Source: Kribbella aluminosa (GTDB lineage Bacteria > Actinomycetota > Actinomycetes > Propionibacteriales > Kribbellaceae). From it: 64,000 nt of DNA. Position 1 is the stretch's first letter, and each line of letters starts with the position of its first letter. Location: the NCBI RefSeq assembly GCF_017876295.1, contig NZ_JAGINT010000001.1, forward strand, positions 3,348,001 through 3,412,000, written 5' to 3'. This document shows positions 1 to 8,794 of the stretch, piece after piece. Position numbers and translations under genes: made by a program. A model generated the notes under the pieces. That model was not told the origin of the DNA. It worked only from the letters and a program-made list of their open reading frames with translations, and did no database searches.

Positions 1-1170
1 GACGGCTTCGCGGGCCTCGGTGGCCTTGCGGGTGTTGCCCTGGGACTCGAACTTGGCGGCCTGCTTCTCCAGGTCGGTGATCAGCGACTGGAGCTGCTTG
101 ACGGTGGCCTCGGCGCGGGCGCGGGCCTCCGGGTTGCTGCGGTTCCAGACCTCGTCCTCGGCGGACTTGACGGCCTGCTCGACGGCGCGCAGGCGGCTGT
201 CGATCGCGCGCATCGAGTCCCGCGGGACCTTGCCGATCTGGTCCCAGCGGTCCAGGTGGTCGCGGAGCTGCTCACGGGCCGTCCGCGCGTCCTCGACCGG
301 CAGGATGCCTTCGATCTCGACGAGCAGTGCTTCCTTGGCCTTGAGGTTCTCCACCTGTTCGGCGTTCTCCTCGGCCTGTACGGCGTCCCGTGCGCCGAAG
401 AACAGGTCCTGCGCGGCCCGGAAGCGCGCCCAGAGCTTGTCGTCGACCTCGCGCGGCGCCGGGCCGGCGGCCTTCCACTGCCGCATCAGGTCCCGGAAGC
501 GGCCGGACGTCAGGCCCCACTCGTTCGAGGATGCGAGCGACTCGGCCTCGGCGGCCAGCCGCTCCTTCACCACGGCGGCCTCCTCCCGCTTGGAGGACAG
601 CTCCGCGAAGTGCTGCTTGCGATGCCGCGTGTACGTCGTCCGTGCCGAGGAGAAGCGGTGCCACAGCTCGTCGTCCGACGACTTGTCCAGCCGGGGGAGG
701 GCCTTCCACTCGTCCAGCAGCTCGCGCAGTCGGGTGACGCCGTGCCGCCAGTCGGTACCGCCCGCGATCGTCTCGGCCTCGGTGGCGATCTTGGTCTTCG
801 CGGACCGCGCCTCTTCGACCTTCGCCGCGCGCTCGGCCTTGCGGCGTTCGCGCTGCTGGGCGACGAGCGGCGCGAGCGCGTCCAACCGGGCCCGCAGGCC
901 GTCCAGGTCGCCGACCGCCTGGGCGTCCTCGAGCGAGCTGCCCACCTTCTTGACCGCGGCGCGTGCGTCGTCCGGCGACACCGTGCCGGCCTGGACACGC
1001 TGCTCGAGCAGCTCGACCTCGAACGCCAGCGCGTCGTAGCGGCGGGTGTAGAAGGCGAGCGCCTCCTCGGGGTTGGCGTCCGGCCACTGGCCGACCGACC
1101 GTTCACCGTCCTTCGTCCGTACGAAGACCGTTCCGTCCTCGGCTACCCGGCCCCAGTTCTCTCCGGCCAC
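1..1170 (-). CDS. DUF349 domain protein (3' end outside window)
   Basis: The reading frame is open from a GTG at 1170 to the left edge, 390 codons, so the C-terminus is missing. The protein begins VAGENWGRVAEDGTVFVRTK and continues as a long, charged, helix-rich chain with repeated W-K and R-R-L-R elements, as in DUF349 proteins, which are built of repeated coiled-coil-like segments. A purine-rich GGAAGGGG ribosome site lies just upstream of the GTG. Function is not established for the family. It is divergent from the hydrolase at 1409 and shares a 238-bp spacer with it. The long forward frames over it are shadows. Confidence 0.85.
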   Translation of the reverse strand, partial: MAGENWGRVAEDGTVFVRTKDGERSVGQWPDANPEEALAFYTRRYDALAFEVELLEQRVQAGTVSPDDARAAVKKVGSSLEDAQAVGDLDGLRARLDALAPLVAQQRERRKAERAAKVEEARSAKTKIATEAETIAGGTDWRHGVTRLRELLDEWKALPRLDKSSDDELWHRFSSARTTYTRHRKQHFAELSSKREEAAVVKERLAAEAESLASSNEWGLTSGRFRDLMRQWKAAGPAPREVDDKLWARFRAAQDLFFGARDAVQAEENAEQVENLKAKEALLVEIEGILPVEDARTAREQLRDHLDRWDQIGKVPRDSMRAIDSRLRAVEQAVKSAEDEVWNRSNPEARARAEATVKQLQSLITDLEKQAAKFESQGNTRKATEAREAV

Positions 1171-1408
1171 AACTCGCCCCTTCCGGCGGTATGCACTGCG
1201 CTCGTGCCCATTCTGGCCAGTCCCCGGTCCAACCGCGCGAACAGGGGCCGCCTGGGCGCGTCGAGCCGCTTCACTCGACGCCTATCCCTGAACAATCACA
1301 AACTCCCAGCTCAGGCGCAACGGGGTTGGATCACAATCCGGTTCGATATCAGTAGATCCCGACCGGTAGCCTTGGTGGGTCCCGAACCCTGTTCCAGGAA
1401 GGTCTGTC

Positions 1409-2098
1409 GTGCTCATCGCCGGGTTCCCCGCGGGTGCGTGGGGTACGAACTGCTATGTCGTCGCCACCGGCCAGGGCGCGGAGTGCATCGTCGTCGACCC
1501 CGGGATGGACGCGGCCGCGGGCGTCGAGCAGGTCGTCCGGGAGAACAAGCTGAAGCCGGTCGCGGTGCTGCTCACGCACGGTCACATCGACCACATGGCC
1601 TCGGTGCTGCCGGTCTGCGGGACGTACGACGCGACCGCCTGGATCCACCCCGACGACCGGCACCTGCTCGCCGATCCGATGGCCGGTGTCAGCCCGGAGA
1701 CCGCCCGGATGCTGCTCGGCGGCGACCACTCGTTCGCCGAGCCCGACGACGTGTCCGAGCTGAAGGACGGCCAGGGCCTGGAGCTTGCGGGCCTGAGGTT
1801 CACCGTCGACCACACCCCCGGCCACACCCGGGGCTCGGTCACGTTCACCACGCCGTACGACGGGCCCCAAGACGTGCCCGCGGTGCTGTTCTCCGGTGAC
1901 GTGTTGTTCGCCGGGTCGATCGGCCGGACGGATCTGCCAGGCGGCGACCATCCGGCGATGCTGCATACGTTGGCCACCAAGATCCTGCCGATGCGCGACG
2001 AGATCGTCGTCCTGCCGGGGCATGGTGGCCAGACCACGATCGGCCGGGAGAAGGCGACCAACCCCTACTTGCAGGACCTGGAGATACCAACACCATGA
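1409..2098 (+). CDS. MBL-fold metallohydrolase, glyoxalase II-like
   Basis: A 229-residue metallo-beta-lactamase-fold enzyme. The metal-binding HGHIDH motif is at residues 57-62, a further ligand histidine lies in DHTPGHTRGS near residue 135, and FSGDVLFAGSIGR and LPGHG follow, as in hydroxyacylglutathione hydrolase-type proteins. The substrate cannot be read from sequence; actinobacteria lack glutathione, so another thioester is likely (inference). The GTG start is preceded by AGGAAGG. It lies 14 bp before hisS, and an MBL gene next to hisS is also the arrangement in Mycobacterium (Rv2581c-hisS), suggesting a shared transcript. Confidence 0.9.
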   Translation: MLIAGFPAGAWGTNCYVVATGQGAECIVVDPGMDAAAGVEQVVRENKLKPVAVLLTHGHIDHMASVLPVCGTYDATAWIHPDDRHLLADPMAGVSPETARMLLGGDHSFAEPDDVSELKDGQGLELAGLRFTVDHTPGHTRGSVTFTTPYDGPQDVPAVLFSGDVLFAGSIGRTDLPGGDHPAMLHTLATKILPMRDEIVVLPGHGGQTTIGREKATNPYLQDLEIPTP

Positions 2099-2112
2099 GC
2101 AAGGCCAAATAG

Positions 2113-3441
2113 ATGAAACTCAGTCCACTCAGCGGGTTCCCCGAATTCCTGCCGTCGGACCGGATCGTCGAGCTGCAGTTCCTCGACACGATCCGGGAGA
2201 CGTTCGAGCTGCACGGGTTCGCGTCGATCGAGACCCGCGCGGTCGAGCCGGTCGAGCGGCTGTCCAACCAGGGCGAGGACGCCGACAAGGAGATCTACGG
2301 CGTACGGCGGCTGGCGGCGAACGCGGACGAGGACGCGGCGCTGGGCCTGCACTTCGACCTGACCGTGCCGTTCGCGCGGTACGTGCTGGAGCACAGCGGC
2401 AAGCTGGTCTTCCCGTTCCGGCGCTACCAGATCCAGAAGGTGTGGCGCGGCGAGCGGCCGCAGGAGGGCCGGTACCGCGAGTTCACGCAGGCGGACATCG
2501 ACATCATCGACAGCGGCGAGCTGCCGTTCCACTACGAGGTCGAGCTGCCGCTGGTGATCGCGGACGCGTTCCGCAAGCTGCCGATCCCGCCGTTCCGGAT
2601 CCAGGTGAACACCCGGCAGATCCCCGAGGGGTTCTACCGCGGCCTCGGGATCGAGGACATCACCGGCACACTCCGGATCGTCGACAAGCTGGACAAGATC
2701 GGTCCGGACAAGGTGACCGAGCTGCTCACCGGGGCCGGCCTGTCCGCGGAGACGGCCAAGCAGGTACTGCGGCTCGCCGAGATCTCGAGCACCGACGCGT
2801 CGTTCGCCGATCAGGTCCGTGCGCTCGGGGTGCAGCACGAGATCCTGGACGAGGGGCTCGAGCGGCTGTCGCAGATCATGACGGCGGCGAACGAGCACGC
2901 TCCGGGGCTGCTGGTCGCCGACCTGAAGATCGCGCGCGGGCTCGACTACTACACGGGCACGGTGTACGAGACCCAGTTGATCGGGGACGAGGGGTACGGG
3001 TCGATCTGTTCGGGTGGGCGGTACGACTCGCTCGCGTCCGACGGTAAGACGACGTACCCCGGGGTCGGCATCTCGATCGGGGTGTCGCGGTTGGTGCACC
3101 GGCTGATCAGCAAGGGGTTGCTGAGCGCGAATCGCCGTACTCCGACGGCTGTACTGATCGCCCTGAACTCGGAAGACGACCGGGCGGAGGCCATGCGGAC
3201 CGCGATTCAGTTGCGGGGGCGGGGGATCGCGGTGGAGGTCGCGCCGGCCGCCGCCAAGTTCGGCAAGCAGATCAAGTTCGCCGATCGGCGCGGGATTCCG
3301 TTCGTCTGGTTCAGTACCGGGAACGGGCCCGAGGTGAAGGACATCCGCAGCGGCGAGCAGGTCCCGGCCGACGCCGCCACCTGGACCCCGCCCGCAGAAG
3401 ACCTACGACCAAGTATCAGCACGCAAGAGGAGAACTCGTGA
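2113..3441 (+). CDS. hisS: Histidine--tRNA ligase
   Basis: Charges tRNA-His with histidine in the cytoplasm. The 442-residue protein has the class II core: motif 2 around [20 protein letters not shown] (residues ~97-116), then [11 protein letters not shown], and the HisRS-specific motif [14 protein letters not shown] near residue 273. The C-terminal anticodon-binding domain starts at about residue 340 ([13 protein letters not shown]). The divergence from the short E. coli type in the insertion region suggests the longer actinobacterial form. It follows the MBL gene by 14 bp and overlaps aspS by 4 bp (GTGA), so hisS and aspS are probably translationally coupled. Confidence 0.96.
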   Translation: MKLSPLSGFPEFLPSDRIVELQFLDTIRETFELHGFASIETRAVEPVERLSNQGEDADKEIYGVRRLAANADEDAALGLHFDLTVPFARYVLEHSGKLVFPFRRYQIQKVWRGERPQEGRYREFTQADIDIIDSGELPFHYEVELPLVIADAFRKLPIPPFRIQVNTRQIPEGFYRGLGIEDITGTLRIVDKLDKIGPDKVTELLTGAGLSAETAKQVLRLAEISSTDASFADQVRALGVQHEILDEGLERLSQIMTAANEHAPGLLVADLKIARGLDYYTGTVYETQLIGDEGYGSICSGGRYDSLASDGKTTYPGVGISIGVSRLVHRLISKGLLSANRRTPTAVLIALNSEDDRAEAMRTAIQLRGRGIAVEVAPAAAKFGKQIKFADRRGIPFVWFSTGNGPEVKDIRSGEQVPADAATWTPPAEDLRPSISTQEENS

Positions 3442-5207
3442 TCCGTAACCGTTCCGCAGGTTCGCTGCGCGCATCCGACGCCGGCGAGACCGTGATCCTG
3501 GCGGGCTGGGTGGCGCGGCGGCGCGATCACGGCGGCGTGGCGTTCATCGACCTGCGCGACTCGTCCGGGACCGTCCAGGTCGTCATCCGCGACGAGGACG
3601 CCGCGCACGGCCTGCGGTCGGAGTTCTGCCTGAAGATCGTCGGCGAGGTGTCGCCGCGCCCGGAGGGCAACGCGAACCCGAACCTGCCGACCGGCGAGAT
3701 CGAGGTGATCGCGACCGAGGTCGAGGTGCTGAACGAGGCCGCCCCGCTGCCGTTCCCGGTCGAGGAGCACCACGCGACCCCGGTGAACGAGGAGATCCGG
3801 CTCAAGTACCGGTACCTCGACCTGCGCCGCCAAGGCCCGGGTGCGGCGATCCGCCTGCGCAGCAAGGTCAACCAGGCCGCCCGAGCGGTGCTGGCCGGCC
3901 ATGACTTCGTCGAGATCGAGACGCCGACGCTGACCAAGTCGACGCCGGAAGGCGCCCGCGACTTCCTGGTCCCGGCTCGCCTGCAGCCGGGCAGCTGGTA
4001 CGCGCTGCCGCAGTCGCCGCAGCTGTTCAAGCAGCTGCTGATGGTGGCCGGTATGGAGCGGTACTACCAGATCGCCCGCTGCTACCGCGACGAGGACTTC
4101 CGCGCCGACCGGCAGCCGGAGTTCACCCAGCTCGACATCGAGATGAGCTTCGTCGACCAGGACGACGTGATCGCGCTCGCCGAGGAGATCCTGGCCGCGC
4201 TCTGGAAGCTCGTCGGGTACGACGTGCAGACGCCGATCCCGCGGATGACCTACGGCGAGGCGATGGCCCGCTTCGGCTCCGACAAGCCGGATCTGCGGAT
4301 GGGCCTCGAGCTCGTCGAGTGCACGGAGTACTTCAAGAACACCCCGTTCCGGGTCTTCCAGGCGCCGTACGTCGGTGCCGTGGTGATGCCGGGTGGTGCC
4401 GACCAGCCTCGCAAGCAGCTGGACGCTTGGCAGGAGTGGGCCAAGCAGCGCGGCGCTCGCGGGCTGGCTTATGTGCTGGTCGGTCAGGACGGCGAGCTGG
4501 CCGGGCCGGTCGCGAAGAACCTGTCCGAGGAGGAGCGCGCGGGCCTCGCCGACCACGTCGGTGCGAAGCCGGGTGACTGCATCTTCTTCGCCGCGGGTCC
4601 GGTCAAGACGTCGCGGGCGCTGCTCGGCGCGGCCCGGCTGGAGATCGGCCGCCGTGGCGGGCTGATCGACGAGTCGGCGTGGTCGTTCGTGTGGGTCGTG
4701 GACGCGCCGCTGTTCGAGCCGGCCGACGAGGCGACCGCCGCTGGTGACGTCGCGGTCGGGTCCGGCGCGTGGACCGCCGTACACCATGCCTTCACGTCGC
4801 CGAAGCCGGACTCGATGGAGACGTTCGACACCGATCCAGGTTCGGCGCTGGCGTACGCGTACGACATCGTCTGCAACGGCAACGAGATCGGCGGCGGGTC
4901 GATCCGTATCCACCGCGAGGACGTGCAGAAGCGGGTCTTCAAGGTGATGGGCCTGACCGACGAGGAGGCGACCGAGAAGTTCGGCTTCCTGCTCGACGCG
5001 TTCAAGTTCGGCGCGCCGCCGCACGGCGGGATCGCGTTCGGCTGGGACCGGATCACCGCCCTGCTCGCCGGCACCGAGTCGATCCGGGACGTGATCGCGT
5101 TCCCGAAGTCCGGCGGCGGCTTCGACCCGCTGACCGCGGCGCCGGCCCCGATCACGCCGGAGCAGCGCAAGGAAGCGGGTGTGGACGCGAAACCTGAGAA
5201 GGGTTGA
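3438..5207 (+). CDS. aspS: Aspartate--tRNA ligase (possibly Asp/Asn non-discriminating)
   Basis: Class IIb synthetase of 589 residues, the usual bacterial length with the GAD insertion domain. An N-terminal OB-fold anticodon domain (residues ~15-105) is followed by motif 2 around [19 protein letters not shown] (~205-225) and motif 3 GIAFGWDRI (~530). Position 31 is His (RRRDHGG), the residue reported for non-discriminating bacterial AspRS, which also charges tRNA-Asn. If so, the cell needs the GatCAB amidotransferase, which is not in this window. The GTG start overlaps the hisS stop. Confidence 0.96.
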   Translation: MIRNRSAGSLRASDAGETVILAGWVARRRDHGGVAFIDLRDSSGTVQVVIRDEDAAHGLRSEFCLKIVGEVSPRPEGNANPNLPTGEIEVIATEVEVLNEAAPLPFPVEEHHATPVNEEIRLKYRYLDLRRQGPGAAIRLRSKVNQAARAVLAGHDFVEIETPTLTKSTPEGARDFLVPARLQPGSWYALPQSPQLFKQLLMVAGMERYYQIARCYRDEDFRADRQPEFTQLDIEMSFVDQDDVIALAEEILAALWKLVGYDVQTPIPRMTYGEAMARFGSDKPDLRMGLELVECTEYFKNTPFRVFQAPYVGAVVMPGGADQPRKQLDAWQEWAKQRGARGLAYVLVGQDGELAGPVAKNLSEEERAGLADHVGAKPGDCIFFAAGPVKTSRALLGAARLEIGRRGGLIDESAWSFVWVVDAPLFEPADEATAAGDVAVGSGAWTAVHHAFTSPKPDSMETFDTDPGSALAYAYDIVCNGNEIGGGSIRIHREDVQKRVFKVMGLTDEEATEKFGFLLDAFKFGAPPHGGIAFGWDRITALLAGTESIRDVIAFPKSGGGFDPLTAAPAPITPEQRKEAGVDAKPEKG

Positions 5208-5302
5208 GCAATCCCGGGTTTGGGAGGAAACTGGCGGTGTCGTGAAGATGCTCAGTTAGCTTTTCACGGCGACCGCCCTCTCCTACCGCCCCGGGAGTGC
5301 TC

Positions 5303-6241
5303 ATGCGTCGTATCCTTCTTGCCCTTCTCGTCGGCTTCGGACTCACCGTCGCTGCGGTGGCCCCGGCGTACGCGACTGTTTTCCAGACGTACGGCAGCGG
5401 CGTGAACGTCCGCGCCGACGCCTATCTGTCCTCCGCCGTGGTCCGCACCCTCAACGGGCCGACGCCGATCGACGTCGACTGCCAGAAACACGGCGACCGG
5501 GTCAGCAACTCGGACGGGACCAGCGAGTGGTGGGCGCACGTGCCCGCGCTCGGCGGTTACGTGACGCTCGTGTACGTCGCGATCCCCGAGGACAAGCTGC
5601 CCGGCGTACCGGAGTGCGGCGTCGACAACCCGCCGCCGGCCGGTGACGTCACGCTCGCCGACGTGCAGGCGATGTTCGGCACCCGGATCGCGAACCCGTC
5701 GGTCGTCGAGACCGGCCTCCCGTCGCTCAACCAGGCGATGCGGGACGCGCAGATCAACACGCCGTACCGGAAGGCGGCGTTCCTCGCGACCCTGGTGCAC
5801 GAGTCGCGGCTGGAGTACAACATCCGCGAGATCGGCGACACCCGGCTGTACGGCGGCCGCGGGTACATCCAGCTGACCGGCGACTTCAACTACGGGCCGG
5901 CCGGTCAGTACCTGGGGATCGACCTGCTCGGCAACCCGGACCTCGCGTTGTCGCTGCAGTGGAGCGCGCCGATCGCCCGCTGGTACTGGACCGTTGCCCG
6001 GAGCATCAATCCGTACGCCGACAACCTGGACATGGGCCGGGTGAACGCCGCGATCGGGTACCCGGCCGGCGCGGAGGACCAGCGGCGCTGCGACTCGTTC
6101 AAGAACGCGCTGCGGTACCTCACCGGCTCGGTCCCGGCCGGTGTCGTCTGCACCCGCCCGGCCGCGCTCAAGGGCGACACGAGCGAACTCACCCGCACCC
6201 AGTTCGACACCCTCGCCAAGCAGGGCGGCGGCCTCGGCTGA
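5303..6241 (+). CDS. Secreted GH19-like chitinase/lysozyme with SH3-like domain
   Basis: Probable extracellular glycan hydrolase of 312 residues. A Sec signal peptide (residues 1-~24, RRILLALLVGFGL then APAYA) leads to an SH3-like region (~27-110, beginning GSGVNVRADAYL) and a catalytic domain (~117-300). The latter has LVHESRLEYN with a candidate catalytic Glu and GGRGYIQLTGDFNYG, matching the GH19/lysozyme-superfamily GRG-x-IQLTG signature. The target could be chitin or peptidoglycan. ATG at 5303 is preferred over GTG at 5297 because CGGGAG lies at better spacing. A strong terminator follows directly. Confidence 0.8.
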   Translation: MRRILLALLVGFGLTVAAVAPAYATVFQTYGSGVNVRADAYLSSAVVRTLNGPTPIDVDCQKHGDRVSNSDGTSEWWAHVPALGGYVTLVYVAIPEDKLPGVPECGVDNPPPAGDVTLADVQAMFGTRIANPSVVETGLPSLNQAMRDAQINTPYRKAAFLATLVHESRLEYNIREIGDTRLYGGRGYIQLTGDFNYGPAGQYLGIDLLGNPDLALSLQWSAPIARWYWTVARSINPYADNLDMGRVNAAIGYPAGAEDQRRCDSFKNALRYLTGSVPAGVVCTRPAALKGDTSELTRTQFDTLAKQGGGLG

Positions 6242-6247
6242 CCGATG

Positions 6248-6279
6248 GCGGCCGGACCCGCGCACGGGGGTCCGGCCGC
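6248..6279. terminator. Bidirectional hairpin between convergent genes
   Basis: A perfect 12-bp inverted repeat (arms GCGGCCGGACCC and GGGTCCGGCCGC) with an 8-nt loop lies between the stop of the GH19-like gene and the stop of the reverse methyltransferase. There is no long T-run, as is usual for actinobacterial hairpin terminators. It could serve both strands. Confidence 0.7.
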
Positions 6280-6282
6280 GCT

Positions 6283-6948
6283 TCAGCTGAGCTGGGCGCG
6301 GACCCACATCCTGTCGGGGGAGAGGTAGCCGGTGCGGTGCAGGCCGGCCTCGGCGAGCTGGGTCGCGAGTTCGTCCTCGGAGAGGTACTTGGTGACGATG
6401 CGCTGGGACCAGGAGCGGCCGTGGACGATGTGGGTCAGGGTCGCGGCCTGGGCACCGCCGGGAAGGTCCTCGACATCGGCGATCACCAGTTTGCGGCGGT
6501 CGTCCTCCAGTACGGCGGGAGCGTGGCGGGCGATCTCCTGCTGGAGGACGACCGACCCGCCGGGGCGGACGTGGTGCGCGCAGGTCCGCAGCAGGCGGAG
6601 GCGTTCGGCGTCGTCGGCGACGTTGACCAGGAACGACATCATCAGCACGACGTCGAACCGCCGGTCCAGGCGCAGTTCGTCGATCGTCGAGCAGACCGTC
6701 TCGGTTTCGGTCACCCGCGCGACCATCTCCGGCGACTCGTCGACCGCGACCACCTGATGGCCGCGGGCGAGCAGCGGGCGGGTGATCCGCCCGGTGCCGC
6801 AGCCGAGCTCGAGGATGCTGCTCCGCGGCGCGATCGCGGCGTCGATCAGCTCGTCCTCGCCGTGCGCCGGCGTGACCTCGTACAGCTCGACCGCACTGCC
6901 GTCCCGCGTGTGCGCCCCCGGCCCGGTACCGCCCTGTCCGACTCTCAT
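6283..6948 (-). CDS. Class I SAM-dependent methyltransferase
   Basis: A 221-residue methyltransferase of the Rossmann type. Motif I is ILELGCGTGRITRPLLARG (residues ~44-62), the acidic end of strand 2 is VVAVDESPEM, and motif post-I/IV RFDVVLMMSFLVNVAD follows. The substrate is unknown. It converges on the GH19-like gene and is divergent from the tiny ORF at 7024; the inverted repeat at 6988-7007 lies in the intervening region and could control both. Confidence 0.8.
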   Translation of the reverse strand: MRVGQGGTGPGAHTRDGSAVELYEVTPAHGEDELIDAAIAPRSSILELGCGTGRITRPLLARGHQVVAVDESPEMVARVTETETVCSTIDELRLDRRFDVVLMMSFLVNVADDAERLRLLRTCAHHVRPGGSVVLQQEIARHAPAVLEDDRRKLVIADVEDLPGGAQAATLTHIVHGRSWSQRIVTKYLSEDELATQLAEAGLHRTGYLSPDRMWVRAQLS

Positions 6949-6987
6949 ACGCCCGATGCTCCGGTCGCCCGCCGGAGCGCCGCCAGT

Positions 6988-7007
6988 CTTTCGGTACGAA
7001 CCGAAAG
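6988..7007. promoter_or_regulatory. Candidate operator: 8-bp inverted repeat
   Basis: CTTTCGGT and ACCGAAAG form a perfect inverted repeat with a 4-bp spacer (20 bp in all). It sits 4 bp upstream of a TAAGCT -10-like hexamer at 7012-7017, over the expected -35 region, and within the divergent spacer of the methyltransferase. This is a typical position for a repressor dimer site. The regulator is unknown; GntR at 7132 is the nearest candidate. Confidence 0.5.
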
Positions 7008-7023
7008 TACCTAAGCTTTCCCG

Positions 7024-7119
7024 GTGAGCGTCGTACCGGCTGAGCTGTTGCCGGACAACTTCGGAAACTGGCTGGTCCTCGTCGAGCAGCGTGCGTTCTC
7101 CGCGGAGGACTTCTCCTGA
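7024..7119 (+). CDS. Possible 31-residue leaderless ORF or gene remnant
   Basis: A GTG at 7024 opens a 31-codon frame ending TGA at 7119 (start VSVVPAELLPDNFGNWLVLV). The TAAGCT hexamer at 7012-7017 is exactly 6 bp upstream of the GTG, the spacing of leaderless actinobacterial transcripts and the same as at several other genes here. The protein is mixed hydrophobic/acidic with no recognised domain. It may be a real small protein, or the decayed start of a larger gene. It ends 12 bp before the GntR start. Confidence 0.35.
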   Translation: MSVVPAELLPDNFGNWLVLVEQRAFSAEDFS

Positions 7120-7131
7120 GATGCTGACCGG

Positions 7132-7485
7132 ATGGACATCACGGTCGACCCGGTTGGACTGACGCCGCCGTACGAGCAGGTGCGCTCCCAGCTCGAGGCG
7201 CTGATCCGCGCCGGCGAGCTGGCCCGCGGGACCCGTCTGCCCACTGTCCGGCAGCTGTCGCTGGACCTCGGGCTGGCGGTCAACACGGTGGCCCGCGCGT
7301 ACAAGGAACTGGAGGCCGATCAGCTGGTGGAGACGCGCGGCCGCAACGGCACGTTCGTGCTCGCGTCCCGCAGCCAGATCAACGACGCGGCAACCCGCGC
7401 GGCCGCCGTCAAGCTGGCTCAGGCCGCCCGCGAGGCCGGCCTGTCGTTCGCCGAGGCCACAGAGATCCTTCAGCGCGCCTGGTAA
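7132..7485 (+). CDS. Short GntR-family regulator (YtrA-like)
   Basis: A 117-residue transcriptional regulator. The winged helix-turn-helix spans residues ~8-78 (PPYEQVRSQLEALIRAGEL through RLPTVRQLSLDLGLAVNTV and LVETRGRNGTFV). Only about 35 residues follow, far too short for a FadR- or aminotransferase-type effector domain, which is the YtrA layout. Such regulators usually control adjacent transporters, but no ABC transporter is next to it. The start lies very close to the upstream ORF and lacks a clear Shine-Dalgarno, consistent with a short or absent leader. Confidence 0.88.
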   Translation: MDITVDPVGLTPPYEQVRSQLEALIRAGELARGTRLPTVRQLSLDLGLAVNTVARAYKELEADQLVETRGRNGTFVLASRSQINDAATRAAAVKLAQAAREAGLSFAEATEILQRAW

Positions 7486-7491
7486 CTGACG

Positions 7492-7525
7492 CGCGGGACG
7501 GCGATGACGTCGCCACCGTCCTGCG
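7492..7525. terminator. Hairpin between gntR and a convergent methyltransferase
   Basis: Arms CGCGGGACGG and CCGTCCTGCG can pair over 10 bp with one G-U, enclosing a 14-nt loop. It starts 6 bp after the gntR stop and ends just before the stop of the reverse gene, so it can terminate both. Confidence 0.6.
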
Positions 7526-7528
7526 AGA

Positions 7529-8185
7529 TTACGTGTGCAGGCCGGCCTGCTCCAGCTCGGTTTGTAGTGCCTCCGGGTGCAGGTGGCGGCGGTGTGGGAG
7601 GTACCAGGTGCCGTCGAGCTGTACGGCGTCAGCTGTCGGCTCGGGGGTTTCCTGGTAGCAGATGCCGGTGCGGGCGTCGTACCGGAAACCGTTCTCGTAG
7701 ACGCGCTCCGGGTTGTACACGGCCGTCGACAGGACGTAGTAGCCGTTCAGGCGGTCGCGTACGGCGGCGAGGACCTTGGCTCGGTCGGTGTCGGTGACGA
7801 TCGACTGCAGGCAGTAGCTGTCCAGCACCACGTCGTACCGCTTGCTCCCAGACGGCAGCGCGCACACGTCCTGCACGCTGAAGTTGACCTGCACGCCCCG
7901 CTCTCGCGCGAATCGCCGTGCCAGCTCGATCGCCTCCGGGATCAGGTCGATCGCGTCGACCCGAAACCCCCGCTCCGCCAGGAAACAAGCCGCCGGTCCC
8001 GTTCCACACCCGTACTCCAGCACCTCGCCCGCAGTTGGCAGGCGGTCGAGAACGCTTTCGAGGAACGCGCGGTTCGGGAAGTCGTCGAATGTCCAGCGCT
8101 CGCCGTGCAGGTCGTTCCACTGCGTCAGGCCTTCCCGTTGGAGCTGTTGGTAGGCCGCCTGATGCTCTGCGTAGTAGTACCTCAC
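7529..8185 (-). CDS. SAM-dependent methyltransferase
   Basis: A 218-residue class I methyltransferase. Motif I is VLEYGCGTGPAACFLAERG (residues ~52-70), strand 2 ends FRVDAIDLIPEAIELA, and strand 4 carries RYDVVLDSYCLQSIV. The family resembles enzymes acting on small molecules, but the substrate is not readable. I place the start at the GTG at 8185 (VRYYYAEHQ), because the upstream extension to 8269 reads as non-coding and would run into the divergent gene's promoter. It is convergent with gntR. Confidence 0.78.
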   Translation of the reverse strand: MRYYYAEHQAAYQQLQREGLTQWNDLHGERWTFDDFPNRAFLESVLDRLPTAGEVLEYGCGTGPAACFLAERGFRVDAIDLIPEAIELARRFARERGVQVNFSVQDVCALPSGSKRYDVVLDSYCLQSIVTDTDRAKVLAAVRDRLNGYYVLSTAVYNPERVYENGFRYDARTGICYQETPEPTADAVQLDGTWYLPHRRHLHPEALQTELEQAGLHT

Positions 8186-8243
8186 GCGGCCTACTATGGC
8201 TGGCTGTTGTACGCCTGTGCACATGGGTTTTGGAGGGACGGGT

Positions 8244-8714
8244 ATGGACGACGAGATCGAGCGGATCAAGGCGGAGGTGGAGGACGCGGCGTCCGATCCG
8301 GCCGCTCAGCAGGAGTGGATCCGGCAGTCCAACCTGATGTACGGCGGACTCGGCGCCGCCGGGCTCGTGGTGGTGCAGCCGTTCCTGACCGTGAAGCCGC
8401 TCGACCTGACCGCCACGATCTGCGTGGTCGCGTTCGCCGTCTCGATCCCGCTGCTGGCGGCGCTCCTCGTCCTGAACCTGCAGGAGGAGTACCGCCGCCG
8501 CGTGACCAGGTCGCGGCTCGTCTCCTTCGCCAAGGCGATCGCCCAGGGATCGGCCTTCGTCGGGGTCACGGCGGCGTTCTGGCACATCTCGATGATCGCG
8601 GGGATCGTCTTCGTCCTGGTCGCGTTCTTCGCGGTCGGCGTTCATTCCTCCGGGTACATGCAGCTCGAGTACGACGGGACGTTCCGGTCGAGGTTCCCGC
8701 GCCGCAAACCCTGA
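8244..8714 (+). CDS. Small multi-pass membrane protein
   Basis: A 156-residue protein of unknown function. An acidic cytosolic N-terminus (MDDEIERIKAEVEDAA) is followed by hydrophobic segments at about residues 33-48, 54-76, 105-120 and 125-145, so four membrane spans are likely, with an amphipathic RRRVTRSRL stretch between spans 2 and 3. The start ATG is chosen because GGAGGG lies just upstream. No family is recognised. It is followed by an 80-bp gap and the M64 peptidase in the same direction. Confidence 0.7.
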   Translation: MDDEIERIKAEVEDAASDPAAQQEWIRQSNLMYGGLGAAGLVVVQPFLTVKPLDLTATICVVAFAVSIPLLAALLVLNLQEEYRRRVTRSRLVSFAKAIAQGSAFVGVTAAFWHISMIAGIVFVLVAFFAVGVHSSGYMQLEYDGTFRSRFPRRKP

Positions 8715-8794
8715 CCCCTGTATCACCGTGGCCGGCCCGGGCTCCGCCTTGGTAGGGGGTGTTCGTTGGGGGCGCCGCTGCGTAAGGGGGAGTG

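Noticed and set aside
20-1899. Overlapping long forward frames at the left end
   Set aside because: The real gene here is the reverse DUF349 frame, which is open through the window edge and has family-like composition.
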